From Holophaga foetida DSM 6591 (lineage in GTDB: Bacteria; Acidobacteriota; Holophagae; Holophagales; Holophagaceae): a stretch of DNA of 64,000 bases. The stretch is taken from contig NZ_KI912268.1 in the NCBI RefSeq assembly GCF_000242615.2, forward strand, positions 485,757 to 549,756. The letters run 5' to 3'. The notes under the pieces are model-generated. The model had not been told where the DNA came from and did no database searches. It saw only the letters and a list, made by a program, of their open reading frames with translations. Positions 33,023-41,957 of this stretch are shown in pieces. Position numbers and translations under genes: made by a program. Every line of letters starts with the position of its first letter. Positions within the stretch are counted from its first letter, which is position 1.

Positions 33023-34015
33023 ATGCTGTCGTTCCTGCTCACAGCCGGTCTGTGTTTCGTATCCACCAACGAGCCACCTTCCCATGAAGAGGCTACCAAG
33101 GTCGTGGTGAAGGAGGGGACACGGACCAGTTCCAAGGCTGTAAAGCACAGCCCCGCAGTGCCGGAGGAGAGGGCGAAGACTGAGAAGGCTGAAGGGGCCG
33201 AGGAAGCTCCCAAGACGCTCCCCAAACCCGTCCGGCGGGTCGTTCGCAAGCCCAAGCCCATGCACGCTCCTGCAACCCTGGCGGCCTCAGAGGCCGTGCA
33301 ACAGAGGCTGATGCTGGACAATGTCAAGCTCCAGCAGGAAGTGGCCCAGGCCCAGATGCGGGTCCTCCTCGAAAACCCCATCCTGACCCCCGACGCTGCC
33401 CTGGCCGAACTGGTGGCCGGAAACAAGCGGTTCATGGACGGAAAACGGGTGCGCTCCCTGATGAGCAACCAGGACCCCGCTGTCCGGGACAGCCTGATCA
33501 AGGGACAGGCTCCCTTTGCCGTCATCATCACCTGCTCTGATAGCCGTCTATCGGACAACCTGATCTTCGATCAGGGTCTGGGGCGGCTCTTCACGATCCG
33601 CGAGGCCGGCAACTGCCCCGATATCCAGGGGCTGGCCAGTGTGGAATACGCTGTGGAGCACCTGGGTTCCAAGCTGGTGGTGGTACTGGGGCACACGGCC
33701 TGCGGGGCGGTGAAAGCCGTCAAGGAGGCCCATGGCAAGCCCATGCCCGGTAATCTCTGGTCCCTCCAGGCCGCCATGGCCGGGATTGAGACGGAGATCC
33801 ACGAGGATCCCAACGAAACCCCGACCGAACATCTGCGCCGCATGGAGCGGGGTAACGCCCTCCGTCAGGCCAGGATCATCATGGACCGCAGCGAAATCGT
33901 GCGACATCTCGTGGCCGCAGGCAAGGTGAAGGTCCTGCCCGCCCTCTACGATCTCTCCACAGGCCGGGTCACCTTCATGGATCTCCCCGCGGAGGCTCCT
34001 GCGGGGCACCACTAG
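33023..34015 (+). CDS. Exported beta-carbonic anhydrase with N-terminal linker
   Basis: Interconverts CO2 and bicarbonate. The zinc ligands of beta-class enzymes are present: Cys171 and the Asp173/Arg175 dyad (CSDSR), His224 and Cys227 (GHTACGAVK). Residues 1-16 (MLSFLLTAGLCFVSTN) resemble a short signal sequence, followed by a Lys/Glu/Pro-rich linker of about 80 residues and a coiled-coil-like stretch before the catalytic domain (about 120-320). The start has AAGGAGG upstream. Most beta enzymes lack such a leader, so periplasmic location is inferred. Confidence 0.88.
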   Translation: MLSFLLTAGLCFVSTNEPPSHEEATKVVVKEGTRTSSKAVKHSPAVPEERAKTEKAEGAEEAPKTLPKPVRRVVRKPKPMHAPATLAASEAVQQRLMLDNVKLQQEVAQAQMRVLLENPILTPDAALAELVAGNKRFMDGKRVRSLMSNQDPAVRDSLIKGQAPFAVIITCSDSRLSDNLIFDQGLGRLFTIREAGNCPDIQGLASVEYAVEHLGSKLVVVLGHTACGAVKAVKEAHGKPMPGNLWSLQAAMAGIETEIHEDPNETPTEHLRRMERGNALRQARIIMDRSEIVRHLVAAGKVKVLPALYDLSTGRVTFMDLPAEAPAGHH

Positions 34016-34101
34016 CGGTCTGCTACACTCGATAGATTCAGTCGAGGATTCATGCGCGGACGTTCCAGGGGCCAGGTCATTGTTGTGCGGGTTGATCACC
34101 C

Positions 34102-35769
34102 ATGATGCTGCGTCCCTGGTGTCTGCGCCGAGCCGTGGCGTCCGGCCCGGTGGCCTGGGGGCGCCTGGCCCGGGAGTGGAGCCTCCCGGAAGATCTGGCC
34201 CGTCTGGCCTGGCTGCGGGGCGCGGATCATCCTGAGGACTTGGCCTGGCGCCTGGATCCCGCCTGGGAGCGCAGCTACGACCCATTCCTGATGACTGGGA
34301 TGGGAGAAGCGGTGGCCCGGGTCCGGCAGGCCGTGGCGGCTATGGAGCCCATCCTGGTCTATGGCGACTACGATGCCGATGGCGTCACGGCCACGGCCCT
34401 CCTGGTGCGCGTGCTGGAACGGATGGGGGCCGCGGTTTCCTTCTTCATTCCCAATCGGTTCAGTGACGGCTACGGTCTCCACCTGGACTGCATCCGGCAG
34501 TTGGCGGATGCAGGCAAACGCGGGCTCTTCATTTCCGTAGACTGCGGGGTCAACTCCTGTGCCGAGGTCGCAGCCAGCCGGGAGTGGGGCATCGACTGGA
34601 TCATCACGGACCACCACGCCATGGGTGAGGAGCTGCCTGCTGCCCGGGCTGTGCTTCATCCTGGGCGGGGGAACTTCCCCAATACCCATCTGTCAGGGGT
34701 GGGCGTGGCTTTCAAGCTGGCCCAGGCACTCATGGACGCAGTGCCCTTCCCGAGGGGGGGCGATGCGGCCTTTCTTGATGGACTTCTCAAGCTGGTGGCC
34801 CTGGGCACGGTGGCCGATATGGTGCCCCTGCAGGGGGAGAACGCCCTGCTGGTGCGCCGGGGCCTCGCGGCCCTGAACGGAGCCAATGCCCCTGGACTGG
34901 CGGCCCTGCTGCGAACTGCCAAGGTCGAGGGCAGGGTCAAGGGGCAGGATCTGGCCTTCAACGTGGCCCCACGGCTCAATGCTGTGGGGCGGCTGGGCGG
35001 AGCGGAGGATGCCGTGCACCTGCTCCTCTGCCGGGATGCCAAGGAGGCCGCCACCCTGGCGGAACAGGTCGAGAAGCTGAATGCCGAGCGCCGCACCATC
35101 CAGGACGAACTGATGCAGCGCCTGCCCTCACCGGGGGCCGAAGCCTTCGACTTTGTCCTGGATCCGGAGGCCCACAAGGGCGTGATCGGGGTGGTGGCCG
35201 GGAACCGGATGCGGAACTTCGCCCGTCCCTCGGCGGTCTGCACGCTTATGGATGGCGTGGCCCACTGTTCCCTGCGGGCTCCCGAGGGCTACAACCTCAG
35301 CGAGATCCTGGATCAGGCCCGTCCCTTCCTGATCTCTGGTGGAGGACACCGTCTGGCCGGGGGCATGACCTTCGAGGCGGCCAAACTTCCCTTCGTCCGG
35401 AAGGTTTTCGAGCGGGGAGCCGCTGAGCAATCGATCGTCATCGGCGTTCCTCCCCTGGATACGGATGGCGGTCGTCTGGACCTGGTTCCCCGAGCGGAGG
35501 AACTGGAGCGCCTGGAGCCCTTCGGCCAGGGCTTCCCCACCCCTCTGGTGGTGGTTGAGGGAGCGTTGCAGGCTCCGCCGAACTTCTTCAAGGACCGGCA
35601 CTGCAAGCTGCGCCTTGGGGGCGCAGGTGAACCTCTCACCTGGTTCTCCTGCGAGCATGACCTGGAGGTGGGCTCCTTCCAACGCTTGGCGGTGTCCCCC
35701 ATGGACTCGGCCCGCTGGGGGCGGAGCTGGAAGGTGGAAACCCCCGTGGCGGCTGGGGTGGAATCATGA
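34102..35769 (+). CDS. recJ: Single-stranded-DNA-specific exonuclease RecJ
   Basis: 5'-3' exonuclease for recombination, mismatch and base excision repair. 555 residues with the DHH-family motifs: YGDYDADGVTATAL (residues 87-100), VDCGVN, TDHHAMG, the DHHA1 motif GGGHRLAGGMTF and a C-terminal OB-like region. The ATG pair at 34102 has no strong ribosome binding site. It heads a run of overlapping genes (recJ, LptCA-like, lptB, rpoN); the junction with the next gene is ATGA. Confidence 0.94.
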   Translation: MMLRPWCLRRAVASGPVAWGRLAREWSLPEDLARLAWLRGADHPEDLAWRLDPAWERSYDPFLMTGMGEAVARVRQAVAAMEPILVYGDYDADGVTATALLVRVLERMGAAVSFFIPNRFSDGYGLHLDCIRQLADAGKRGLFISVDCGVNSCAEVAASREWGIDWIITDHHAMGEELPAARAVLHPGRGNFPNTHLSGVGVAFKLAQALMDAVPFPRGGDAAFLDGLLKLVALGTVADMVPLQGENALLVRRGLAALNGANAPGLAALLRTAKVEGRVKGQDLAFNVAPRLNAVGRLGGAEDAVHLLLCRDAKEAATLAEQVEKLNAERRTIQDELMQRLPSPGAEAFDFVLDPEAHKGVIGVVAGNRMRNFARPSAVCTLMDGVAHCSLRAPEGYNLSEILDQARPFLISGGGHRLAGGMTFEAAKLPFVRKVFERGAAEQSIVIGVPPLDTDGGRLDLVPRAEELERLEPFGQGFPTPLVVVEGALQAPPNFFKDRHCKLRLGGAGEPLTWFSCEHDLEVGSFQRLAVSPMDSARWGRSWKVETPVAAGVES

Positions 35770-37490
35770 GGCCTCAGGTTCTGATGAGCGTCCGGCTCCG
35801 CCTGTGGCGGGTCATGGGTTACGGCCTGGTGATCGGTGTCGTGGGGTATACGGGGTTTCTGGCGGCCGTCAGTGGGGGCAAGGGCCGCAAGAACAGCGAA
35901 ATCGCATCGGTCCAGGGGAGTCGACAGCGCATCGGCCGCCTTGGCACCATCACCGAGCAGCTCGACAATGGCCGTTTCATTCTCAAATACGATACGGTGA
36001 CCGGGGATGAGAACGCCCTCCACCTGGAAAAAGTGGATGGAACCATGGAGCAGGCCCAGGAGACCTGGAAGGTCCTGGCACCCACAGCCGATCGCAAGGA
36101 CAAGATCTGGACCATGAATGGCCCCGTCCGTATCGGAGCTCGCCGTCCCAGCACCTCGAGCCTCATGGGTCAGGGCGAGATGCCCGATTCCGGTCCCGCC
36201 CTGCGCTGGGACAGCGGCGTGTGGCGGGGGCTGAGTACCCTGCATTGGCAGGATCTGGAGGGCAAGGGGCGAGGGATTTGGACCCTTCCTCCCGGCTGGC
36301 AGCGGGATGTGGATGGCGGAATGACAGTAGAGAAAGGGCCTGTCCGCTGGAAGGCGACGGAACCTGGCACCCTCAAAGCTATGGAGGTCGACGCCCTGCG
36401 CCTGAGCGATGGTTTCAGTTCTGGGAAGCTCGATCATGTCAGGGCCACCCTGGAAGGAGGGAGCCTGCAAGCGGAAAGGGCGGAGATCGACCCCGCATGG
36501 ATACACTGGGTCGCGCCGCTCCACTTCCAACGCGACGACGGATGGAACGGAGAGGCCAGTCAGGGGCAGGCGCCGCGGCCTGTGGAGGGACAGGCTCTCA
36601 GCCAGGTGGAGCTCAAGGACTTCAAGGCCAGGCGCAATGTGCCGAATGGCCAAGAGAGGCTTCGCTCCGATGGCGCCCGCTGGACCCAGAACGGAATCCG
36701 GCTGGAGGGGAGTGTTTGCCTGGAGCAGCCCCTGAACATCGGCACCATCTCCCTGGATGCCCCCCGAATGCTGATGCGGCAGGTCGCCGGCGGTACGGAC
36801 CTGCCAGCCGCCCTCCCGCCGGGGGACATCTGGGCCGAAGGGACTGCGGTGCTCTCCTGGGGCCGACGCACTCTGAGCAGCCCCAAGATCGAGGTCCGCT
36901 ACGGAAACCGGAACTGGCACATGGTGGCGCCGGTGCATGGCCGCAGTGAATTCGGCACCTTCACGGCAGGGGAGGGCAGGGGAACGCCGGAACGCTGGGA
37001 GTTCACGGGACCCATCCGGGGTGACCTTAGCGACGGCGGCACCCTGCGCGGCAACCGTCTACTCTGGGAGCAGGCACGGTGGACTCTGGAAGGGGGGCCA
37101 GCCACCCTCCAGCGCTTCCAGCAGCGGATCAGCGGTCCCCGCCTCGTCCGCCTTGGCGACGTGAGCACCTTCCCGGATGGCCTCAACGGGACTCTCTCCG
37201 GTGCCGAGGGTGATTATGTGCTCCGGGCGGATAAGGGCGAGGTGACCCCCACCGCCGTGACCCTTACGGGCCGGGTGGATTGCCGGGGACAGGGCTGGAA
37301 GCTCTCCTGCGGGAGGGCCGTGCTCCACCTGGGGCCCGGCAATACGGTCAAACGGATCACGGCGTCGGGCGCGGTCACCCTCCGGGGTTCCCTGGGGGAA
37401 GGCTGGGGTGAGGCCATCGAGATCGACGTCGCCACCCGGACTGCCAAATGGCAGGGGCGGGTGAGGGGACTTGCAGAGGTGCAACAATGA
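35766..37490 (+). CDS. LptC/LptA-like LPS transport protein
   Basis: 574 residues with one N-terminal membrane helix (about 15-36, [20 protein letters not shown]), then a long strand-rich periplasmic part without further spans. Short OstA-like repeats appear at both ends, for example [14 protein letters not shown], and near the C-terminus [53 protein letters not shown], the latter close to LptA. It lies immediately upstream of lptB and overlaps it, where lptC and lptA normally sit. I infer one protein combining LptC anchoring and LptA bridge functions; no separate lptA is nearby. Confidence 0.65.
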   Translation: MRPQVLMSVRLRLWRVMGYGLVIGVVGYTGFLAAVSGGKGRKNSEIASVQGSRQRIGRLGTITEQLDNGRFILKYDTVTGDENALHLEKVDGTMEQAQETWKVLAPTADRKDKIWTMNGPVRIGARRPSTSSLMGQGEMPDSGPALRWDSGVWRGLSTLHWQDLEGKGRGIWTLPPGWQRDVDGGMTVEKGPVRWKATEPGTLKAMEVDALRLSDGFSSGKLDHVRATLEGGSLQAERAEIDPAWIHWVAPLHFQRDDGWNGEASQGQAPRPVEGQALSQVELKDFKARRNVPNGQERLRSDGARWTQNGIRLEGSVCLEQPLNIGTISLDAPRMLMRQVAGGTDLPAALPPGDIWAEGTAVLSWGRRTLSSPKIEVRYGNRNWHMVAPVHGRSEFGTFTAGEGRGTPERWEFTGPIRGDLSDGGTLRGNRLLWEQARWTLEGGPATLQRFQQRISGPRLVRLGDVSTFPDGLNGTLSGAEGDYVLRADKGEVTPTAVTLTGRVDCRGQGWKLSCGRAVLHLGPGNTVKRITASGAVTLRGSLGEGWGEAIEIDVATRTAKWQGRVRGLAEVQQ

Positions 37491-38227
37491 CGAATCCGTC
37501 CCAGGTGAGCCTGAGGGCCGAGAACCTCCACAAGCGCTATGGAGACCGCTCCGTGGTCCGAGGGGTGTCCCTGGAGGTCATGCCCGGTGAGGTGGTCGGC
37601 CTCTTGGGCCCCAACGGCGCAGGCAAGACCACAACCTTCTACATGGTGGTCGGAGTGGAGGCACCGGACCAGGGCTGCATCCACTGGTGTGACCACGACA
37701 TCACCACCATGCCCATGCACCGCCGGGCCAGGAAGGGGATCGGCTATCTGCCCCAGGAATCCAGTGTCTTCCGCTCCCTGACGGTCTGGGAGAACCTGAT
37801 GGCCCTCGGCGAGTTCCTGCCCATGCCCAAGGCCCAGCAGAAAGAGCGCTGCGAGACTCTTCTGGAAGAATTCCATCTCCAGAAGGTTCGCAATACGGAG
37901 GGCATGAGCCTCTCTGGTGGCGAGCGCCGCCGTTGCGAGATGGCCCGGGCCCTGGTCACCAATCCCAAGATCATGCTTCTCGACGAACCCTTCGCCGGGG
38001 TGGACCCCAAGTCCGTGATGGAGATCCAGAATCTCATCGCGGATCTCAAGGCCCGCGGCATCGGGGTTCTCATCACCGACCACAACGTCCGGGAGACCTT
38101 GCAGATTGCAGACCGTGCCTATATCTTGGCGGATGGCATGATCATGAAACACGGACTTCCCAATGAGATCGCAGAGGACCCTGATATCCGCAGGGTGTAC
38201 TTGGGCGACCGGTTCAGGCTCGATTAA
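37487..38227 (+). CDS. lptB: LPS export ABC transporter ATP-binding protein LptB
   Basis: Cytoplasmic ATPase driving LPS extraction from the inner membrane with LptFG. 246 residues: Walker [11 protein letters not shown]-loop [21 protein letters not shown], signature LSGGERRR, Walker [15 protein letters not shown]-loop TDHNVRETL. These exact blocks distinguish LptB from general ABC ATPases. The ATG overlaps the preceding stop (ATGA) and the stop overlaps the rpoN ATG. An lptB-rpoN-hpf order is common in Gram-negative bacteria. Confidence 0.96.
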   Translation: MTNPSQVSLRAENLHKRYGDRSVVRGVSLEVMPGEVVGLLGPNGAGKTTTFYMVVGVEAPDQGCIHWCDHDITTMPMHRRARKGIGYLPQESSVFRSLTVWENLMALGEFLPMPKAQQKERCETLLEEFHLQKVRNTEGMSLSGGERRRCEMARALVTNPKIMLLDEPFAGVDPKSVMEIQNLIADLKARGIGVLITDHNVRETLQIADRAYILADGMIMKHGLPNEIAEDPDIRRVYLGDRFRLD

Positions 38228-39774
38228 TGGCTAATTTAGGTCACGGTCTTTCCCAGCGACTCGCCCAGAGCCAGACATTGGCTCTGACGCCCGCTATGCA
38301 GTTGAAACTCAAGCTCTGGCAGATGAATCTCCTGGAGCTGAGCAATACCATCGAGCATGAACTGGAAGAGAACCCCCTATTGGAGATGGTGGAAGCTGGG
38401 GAGGAGATCCCCACCCTCGAAGCCATCGAAGAGGGTCACGATTCCCAGGTTCTGGATGCCGTCCCCACCGAGTCCGAAGAGGCTTTCGAAGCCATTGAAC
38501 CCGATGCAAACCAGGAGATGAACCCCGGCAGCGATCTTGAGGGCTTTACGGAAGAAGGCGTCTCGCAGGTACAGGAAACAGATCTGGGGGCTGAGAACTC
38601 CTGGGACGCCGACCTTCCCCGCACCAGCAACCTCCCGGAGGATGAGCGGACCAGTTGGGAAGATCGCCTGGCCAACTCCGAAACGCTGCACGAACATCTC
38701 CTGAGCCAACTCTACGAGATCATGGAGGCGGATGACCCCAGGGCTCCCCTGTTGGAGCGGATCATTGATCACATCGACCCCAAGGGCTTCATGAGGTTGG
38801 ACCCGGATAGCTCCGAGGAGACCCATCTTCAAGCTCTGGCCGAAGAACTGGGATTGGATGGGGCCCAACTCCGGGAACTTCTGGATATCCTCCAGGAGTT
38901 CTCGCCCAGCGGGATCGCCTGCTTCTCCGTGCAGGAAAGCCTTCTACTCCAACTCTGTCACGCGGGGGCTGAGCCCGATGACTTGGCGGTGCGGATCATC
39001 CGGGAGCACTGCGATCTTCTGTCCCTCCGGGACAATGGACGCCTCCGGAAAGCGCTGGATTGCACCAGTGAGGAGTTGGGGGACGCCTTGGCGGTGCTGC
39101 GGCATCTCCACCCGGCCCCAGGCCGGGCCTTCGACCCCGCTGGGGATAGGGTCGTCAAGCCCGACGTGGTTGTGATCAAGGGTGAGGACGGTATCTGGAA
39201 GGTCTATCTCAATGATGACGGCGTACCCAGGCTCAAGGTCAGCCCAGAGTACCGCACCTTCCTCTCCAAGTCCGAGGGCAAGGGGGACAAGGACTTCATC
39301 CGCGACAAATACCGTTCCGCCCGGGACTTCATCCGGGGGGTTGAGGATCGGAACAGGACGGTGCTCCGGGTGGCATCCTGTATTGTCGAGCTCCAGATGG
39401 AGTTCATGGAGCACGGGGTAGAGCGCCTGAGGCCCATGGTCCTTCGGGACGTGGCCGAGGCGACGGGCTTCCACGAGTCCACCATCTCCCGGGTGGTCAA
39501 GGCCAAGACGATCCACACCCCCCAGGGACTCTTCGACCTGAACTACTTCTTCAGCGCCAGCCTCGGTTCCTCATCCGGCGACGACGTCTCAGCGACGGTG
39601 GTGAAGCACAAGATCAAGAGCCTTGTGCAGGCCGAAAATCCAGCAAAACCCCTCTCGGACGAAGCGATCGCGGGCCTCCTGGAACGTGACGGAATAAAAG
39701 TTGCAAGAAGGACGGTTAACAAATACAGGGAAGAATTGAAAATTCCTCCAGCTTCCCGCCGTCGCCGCCGATAG
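38227..39774 (+). CDS. rpoN: RNA polymerase sigma-54 factor
   Basis: 515 residues. Region I at the N-terminus is Gln/Leu rich (QRLAQSQTLALTPAMQLKLKLWQMNLLELSNTIEHELEENPLLEM); then an acidic region II (about 55-145), the core-binding and helix-turn-helix parts (DVAEATGFHESTISRVVKAKTIHTPQG) and the diagnostic RpoN box ARRTVNKYREELKIP near the end. It reads -24/-12 promoters with the help of AAA+ activators; the flagellin-like gene at 4613 has such a promoter. Translation is probably coupled to lptB. Confidence 0.97.
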   Translation: MANLGHGLSQRLAQSQTLALTPAMQLKLKLWQMNLLELSNTIEHELEENPLLEMVEAGEEIPTLEAIEEGHDSQVLDAVPTESEEAFEAIEPDANQEMNPGSDLEGFTEEGVSQVQETDLGAENSWDADLPRTSNLPEDERTSWEDRLANSETLHEHLLSQLYEIMEADDPRAPLLERIIDHIDPKGFMRLDPDSSEETHLQALAEELGLDGAQLRELLDILQEFSPSGIACFSVQESLLLQLCHAGAEPDDLAVRIIREHCDLLSLRDNGRLRKALDCTSEELGDALAVLRHLHPAPGRAFDPAGDRVVKPDVVVIKGEDGIWKVYLNDDGVPRLKVSPEYRTFLSKSEGKGDKDFIRDKYRSARDFIRGVEDRNRTVLRVASCIVELQMEFMEHGVERLRPMVLRDVAEATGFHESTISRVVKAKTIHTPQGLFDLNYFFSASLGSSSGDDVSATVVKHKIKSLVQAENPAKPLSDEAIAGLLERDGIKVARRTVNKYREELKIPPASRRRRR

Positions 39775-39862
39775 AGGTACTGATGCAGCGGGCAAAACAG
39801 CTTCACCACTTCACTTCCGTTCATCCCCGGGCCTCCCAGGCCCCATTTCTAAGGAGTCCGCG

Positions 39863-40198
39863 ATGAAGGTAAACTTCACCGGCCGCCATGTCGAAGTTAC
39901 GGACGCTCTTCGGTCCTTCTCCCAAGAGCGCCTGGAGAAGATGGCCACGTACCTCGATGACATCATCGATGTGCACGTCACCGTCAGCGTTGAGAAGCAC
40001 CGTCACCTCGCGGAGGTATCCCTCAAGACACGGACCAGCGACTTCCTTGCCAGTGCGGAAACGGACGACATGTATGCCAGCTTGGCTCAGGCCTTGGAGA
40101 AGCTGGAAACCCAAGCCCACAAGCACACGGGCAAGCGCCAGGCCAGTGTCAAACTCGTCTCCAAGGAAGCTCTGGTTGCCGTTGAGGAAGAAGAATAG
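39863..40198 (+). CDS. hpf: Short-form ribosome hibernation promoting factor
   Basis: 111 residues of the HPF/YfiA family: MKVNFTGRHVEVTDALRSFSQERLEKMATYLDDIIDVHVTVSVEKHRHLAEV, with FLASAETDDMYASLAQALEKLETQAHKH. It lacks the C-terminal dimerisation domain of long HPF, so it should be the short form. Its place just after rpoN is the usual one. AAGGAG precedes the ATG, and a strong terminator follows the stop. Confidence 0.95.
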   Translation: MKVNFTGRHVEVTDALRSFSQERLEKMATYLDDIIDVHVTVSVEKHRHLAEVSLKTRTSDFLASAETDDMYASLAQALEKLETQAHKHTGKRQASVKLVSKEALVAVEEEE

Positions 40199-40221
40199 AA
40201 GCCGCCACTTGAGCACGCCAA

Positions 40222-40246
40222 GGGCCCGGACACCGGGCCCTTTTTA
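40222..40246 (+). terminator. Rho-independent terminator after hpf
   Basis: GGGCCCGG and CCGGGCCC form a GC-rich stem around a short loop and are followed by TTTTTATTG. It ends the recJ-lptB-rpoN-hpf region. Confidence 0.85.
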
Positions 40247-40275
40247 TTGGCTAGACTGAAGTCCAGGAGTCTTCC

Positions 40276-41364
40276 TTGGAACCACGCATCGCTGAACTCA
40301 AAACCGCCCTTGAGCAGGGACACCGCCTGAGCGATCAGGAAGCACTATTCCTGTGCCAGAAGGCCGAGCTTCCTGACTTAGCCATCCTGGCCACGGCCAG
40401 TCGTCAACGTCACAATAAGGGTGATGAGGTTACGTTTGTAATTGATAGGAATGTTAATTTTACAGATATATGCAACATCCACTGCACCTTCTGCGCCTTC
40501 CATCGATCACCGGGGGATGCCTCTGGCTTTGTGCTGTCCATGGACGAGCTCCGCCGGAAGTGCGAGGAAGCCAAGCGACTGGGCGGGACCGGCATCCTCC
40601 TTCAGGGGGGTGTCAATCCTGAGCTTCCCTGGACCTATTACCTGGAGATCGTGTCCTTGATCCGCCACGAACAGGGGCTCTGGGTCCACGGATTCAGCCC
40701 TGTGGAAATCCGGGCCATGGCCCGCCTGAATGGTCTAGGCCTTCAGGGAACCCTGGAGGCCTTGCGGGAAGCAGGGCTCGGAAGCCTCCCGGGGGGCGGA
40801 GCCGAGATCCTGGTGGATGGCATTCGCAGGACCATTGCTCCGCTCAAAGGGGACACCAAGGCATGGCTAGAGGTCATGGAAGAGGCTCACAAGATTGGGA
40901 TGAAAACCACTGGAACCATGATGTTTGGCATTAACGAGAGCCTGGAAGACAGGATTCAGCACCTCCAGGTTCTACGGGAACAACAGGACCGAGCCCAGAC
41001 CCGGGGCAATGGAGGGGGGTACACCGCCTTCGCAGCTTGGCCCTTCCAGCCAGGCAATACGGTGTGGAAGGGAAGGGTGCACACCGCCACCCATGCCGAC
41101 TATCTGAGAACAATTGCTATTGCAAGAATTTACCTCGATAACTTCAAGCACATGCAAAGTTCCTGGGTCACCATGGGCGGACGCACCGGCCAGCTAGCCT
41201 TGCACTACGGTTGCGATGACATGGGTAGCCTCATGCTGGAAGAAAATGTCGTAAATGCTGCGGGAACACATTTTGAGTTCAATATCGGGGAGATGGATAC
41301 CCTGATCCGCCAAGCGGGCTTCCGCCCCCGCCAGAGAGACAATGTCTACAGCCTCTTGAGCTGA
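40276..41364 (+). CDS. mqnC: Cyclic dehypoxanthinyl futalosine synthase
   Basis: Radical SAM enzyme of the futalosine route to menaquinone. 362 residues with the SAM cluster motif CNIHCTFCAF, the preceding VIDRNVNFTDIC, GGTGILLQGGVNPELPWTYYLEI, and the MqnC end block SSWVTMGGRTGQLALHYGCDDMGSLMLEENVVNAAG. This end block separates MqnC from its relative MqnE. It starts at TTG 40276 with AGGAG seven bases upstream. Other mqn genes are not adjacent. Its presence implies menaquinone as the respiratory quinone, fitting the sdh genes at 52002. Confidence 0.9.
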   Translation: MEPRIAELKTALEQGHRLSDQEALFLCQKAELPDLAILATASRQRHNKGDEVTFVIDRNVNFTDICNIHCTFCAFHRSPGDASGFVLSMDELRRKCEEAKRLGGTGILLQGGVNPELPWTYYLEIVSLIRHEQGLWVHGFSPVEIRAMARLNGLGLQGTLEALREAGLGSLPGGGAEILVDGIRRTIAPLKGDTKAWLEVMEEAHKIGMKTTGTMMFGINESLEDRIQHLQVLREQQDRAQTRGNGGGYTAFAAWPFQPGNTVWKGRVHTATHADYLRTIAIARIYLDNFKHMQSSWVTMGGRTGQLALHYGCDDMGSLMLEENVVNAAGTHFEFNIGEMDTLIRQAGFRPRQRDNVYSLLS

Positions 41365-41377
41365 TTTCAGAGATGAG

Positions 41378-41426
41378 CCCAACCACACAGAAGCCCGACC
41401 ATCGGTCGGGCTTCTGTGTGGTTGGG
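41378..41426. terminator. Perfect 23-bp stem hairpin overlapping the tRNA-Gln 3' end
   Basis: Bases 41378-41400 are perfectly complementary to 41404-41426 with a three-base loop. On the plus strand it follows mqnC by 13 bases; on the minus strand it begins within the last eight bases of tRNA-Gln. No T run follows on either strand. It probably acts as a bidirectional terminator for the two convergent genes, though the stem is longer than needed. Confidence 0.65.
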
Positions 41427-41493
41427 GAGGAAGGATTCGAACCCTCGATAGGCAGGATCAAAACCTGCTGCCTTACCACTTGGCGACTCCCCA
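41419..41493 (-). tRNA. tRNA-Gln (anticodon UUG)
   Basis: Read on the minus strand: a seven-base acceptor TGGGGAG pairs with CTCCCCA, followed by discriminator A and an encoded CCA. The D loop contains AAGTGGTAAGG, the anticodon stem-loop is GCAGG-TTTTGAT-CCTGC with TTG anticodon, and the T arm is GAGGGTTCGAATCCTTC. All four stems form. It is a single tRNA gene, convergent with mqnC. Confidence 0.96.
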
Positions 41494-41547
41494 TCGCAGC
41501 GGTCAGTTTACCTAGTGTTTGTGAGGCTGTCCAGGCGGGAAGCGAGT

Positions 41548-41907
41548 CTAGACAGTGCCCTTGGGCGTGAATCCGAACTCCTCGACACTCAGAAGGTCAG
41601 GGCGGACCGTACTGGCCTCGCCCTTGTCGATCAGGGAGATGGCCCGATGACCCGTGGCTGCTTCATAAGCGGTCAGAATCTGTTGTTCCAGGCTCTCCCG
41701 GACCTCCTGGCTGAGGGGGTAGGCGATGTCCTTGTACGAGCCATCACGCTTGCGCTTGCTGGGCATGGCTACGAAGTAGCCGTCTTCGCCCTCAACCACC
41801 CGCATGTCCCCTACCAGGAAACAGTCATCGATCACAATGGAAATGAAGGCCCGGAGCTTCTCGTCGCCCTCCACCTTGTTGATGCGGATATCCGTCACAT
41901 TGATCAT
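41548..41907 (-). CDS. spoVG: SpoVG family protein
   Basis: 119 residues of the SpoVG family: MINVTDIRINKVEGDEKLRAFISIVIDDCFLVGDMRVVEGEDGYFVAMPSKRKRDGSYKDIAYPLSQEVRESLE. The conserved PSKR.... YKDIA..L block forms the nucleic-acid-binding surface. In Firmicutes it affects septation and gene expression by binding DNA or RNA; its role in this kind of organism is unknown. GGAGG lies seven bases before the chosen ATG; the longer upstream frame is rejected. Confidence 0.92.
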   Translation of the reverse strand: MINVTDIRINKVEGDEKLRAFISIVIDDCFLVGDMRVVEGEDGYFVAMPSKRKRDGSYKDIAYPLSQEVRESLEQQILTAYEAATGHRAISLIDKGEASTVRPDLLSVEEFGFTPKGTV

Positions 41908-41957
41908 GAACTTGCCTCCAGGGCGCAACCCTCAGCTTGGATGGTAACCTAGACCCC

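Noticed and set aside
41373..41426. Inverted repeat at tRNA-Gln considered as an integration attachment site
   Set aside because: No integrase gene or second direct copy of the tRNA end is in the window; a terminator is the simpler reading, though it is listed as a finding for its overlap.
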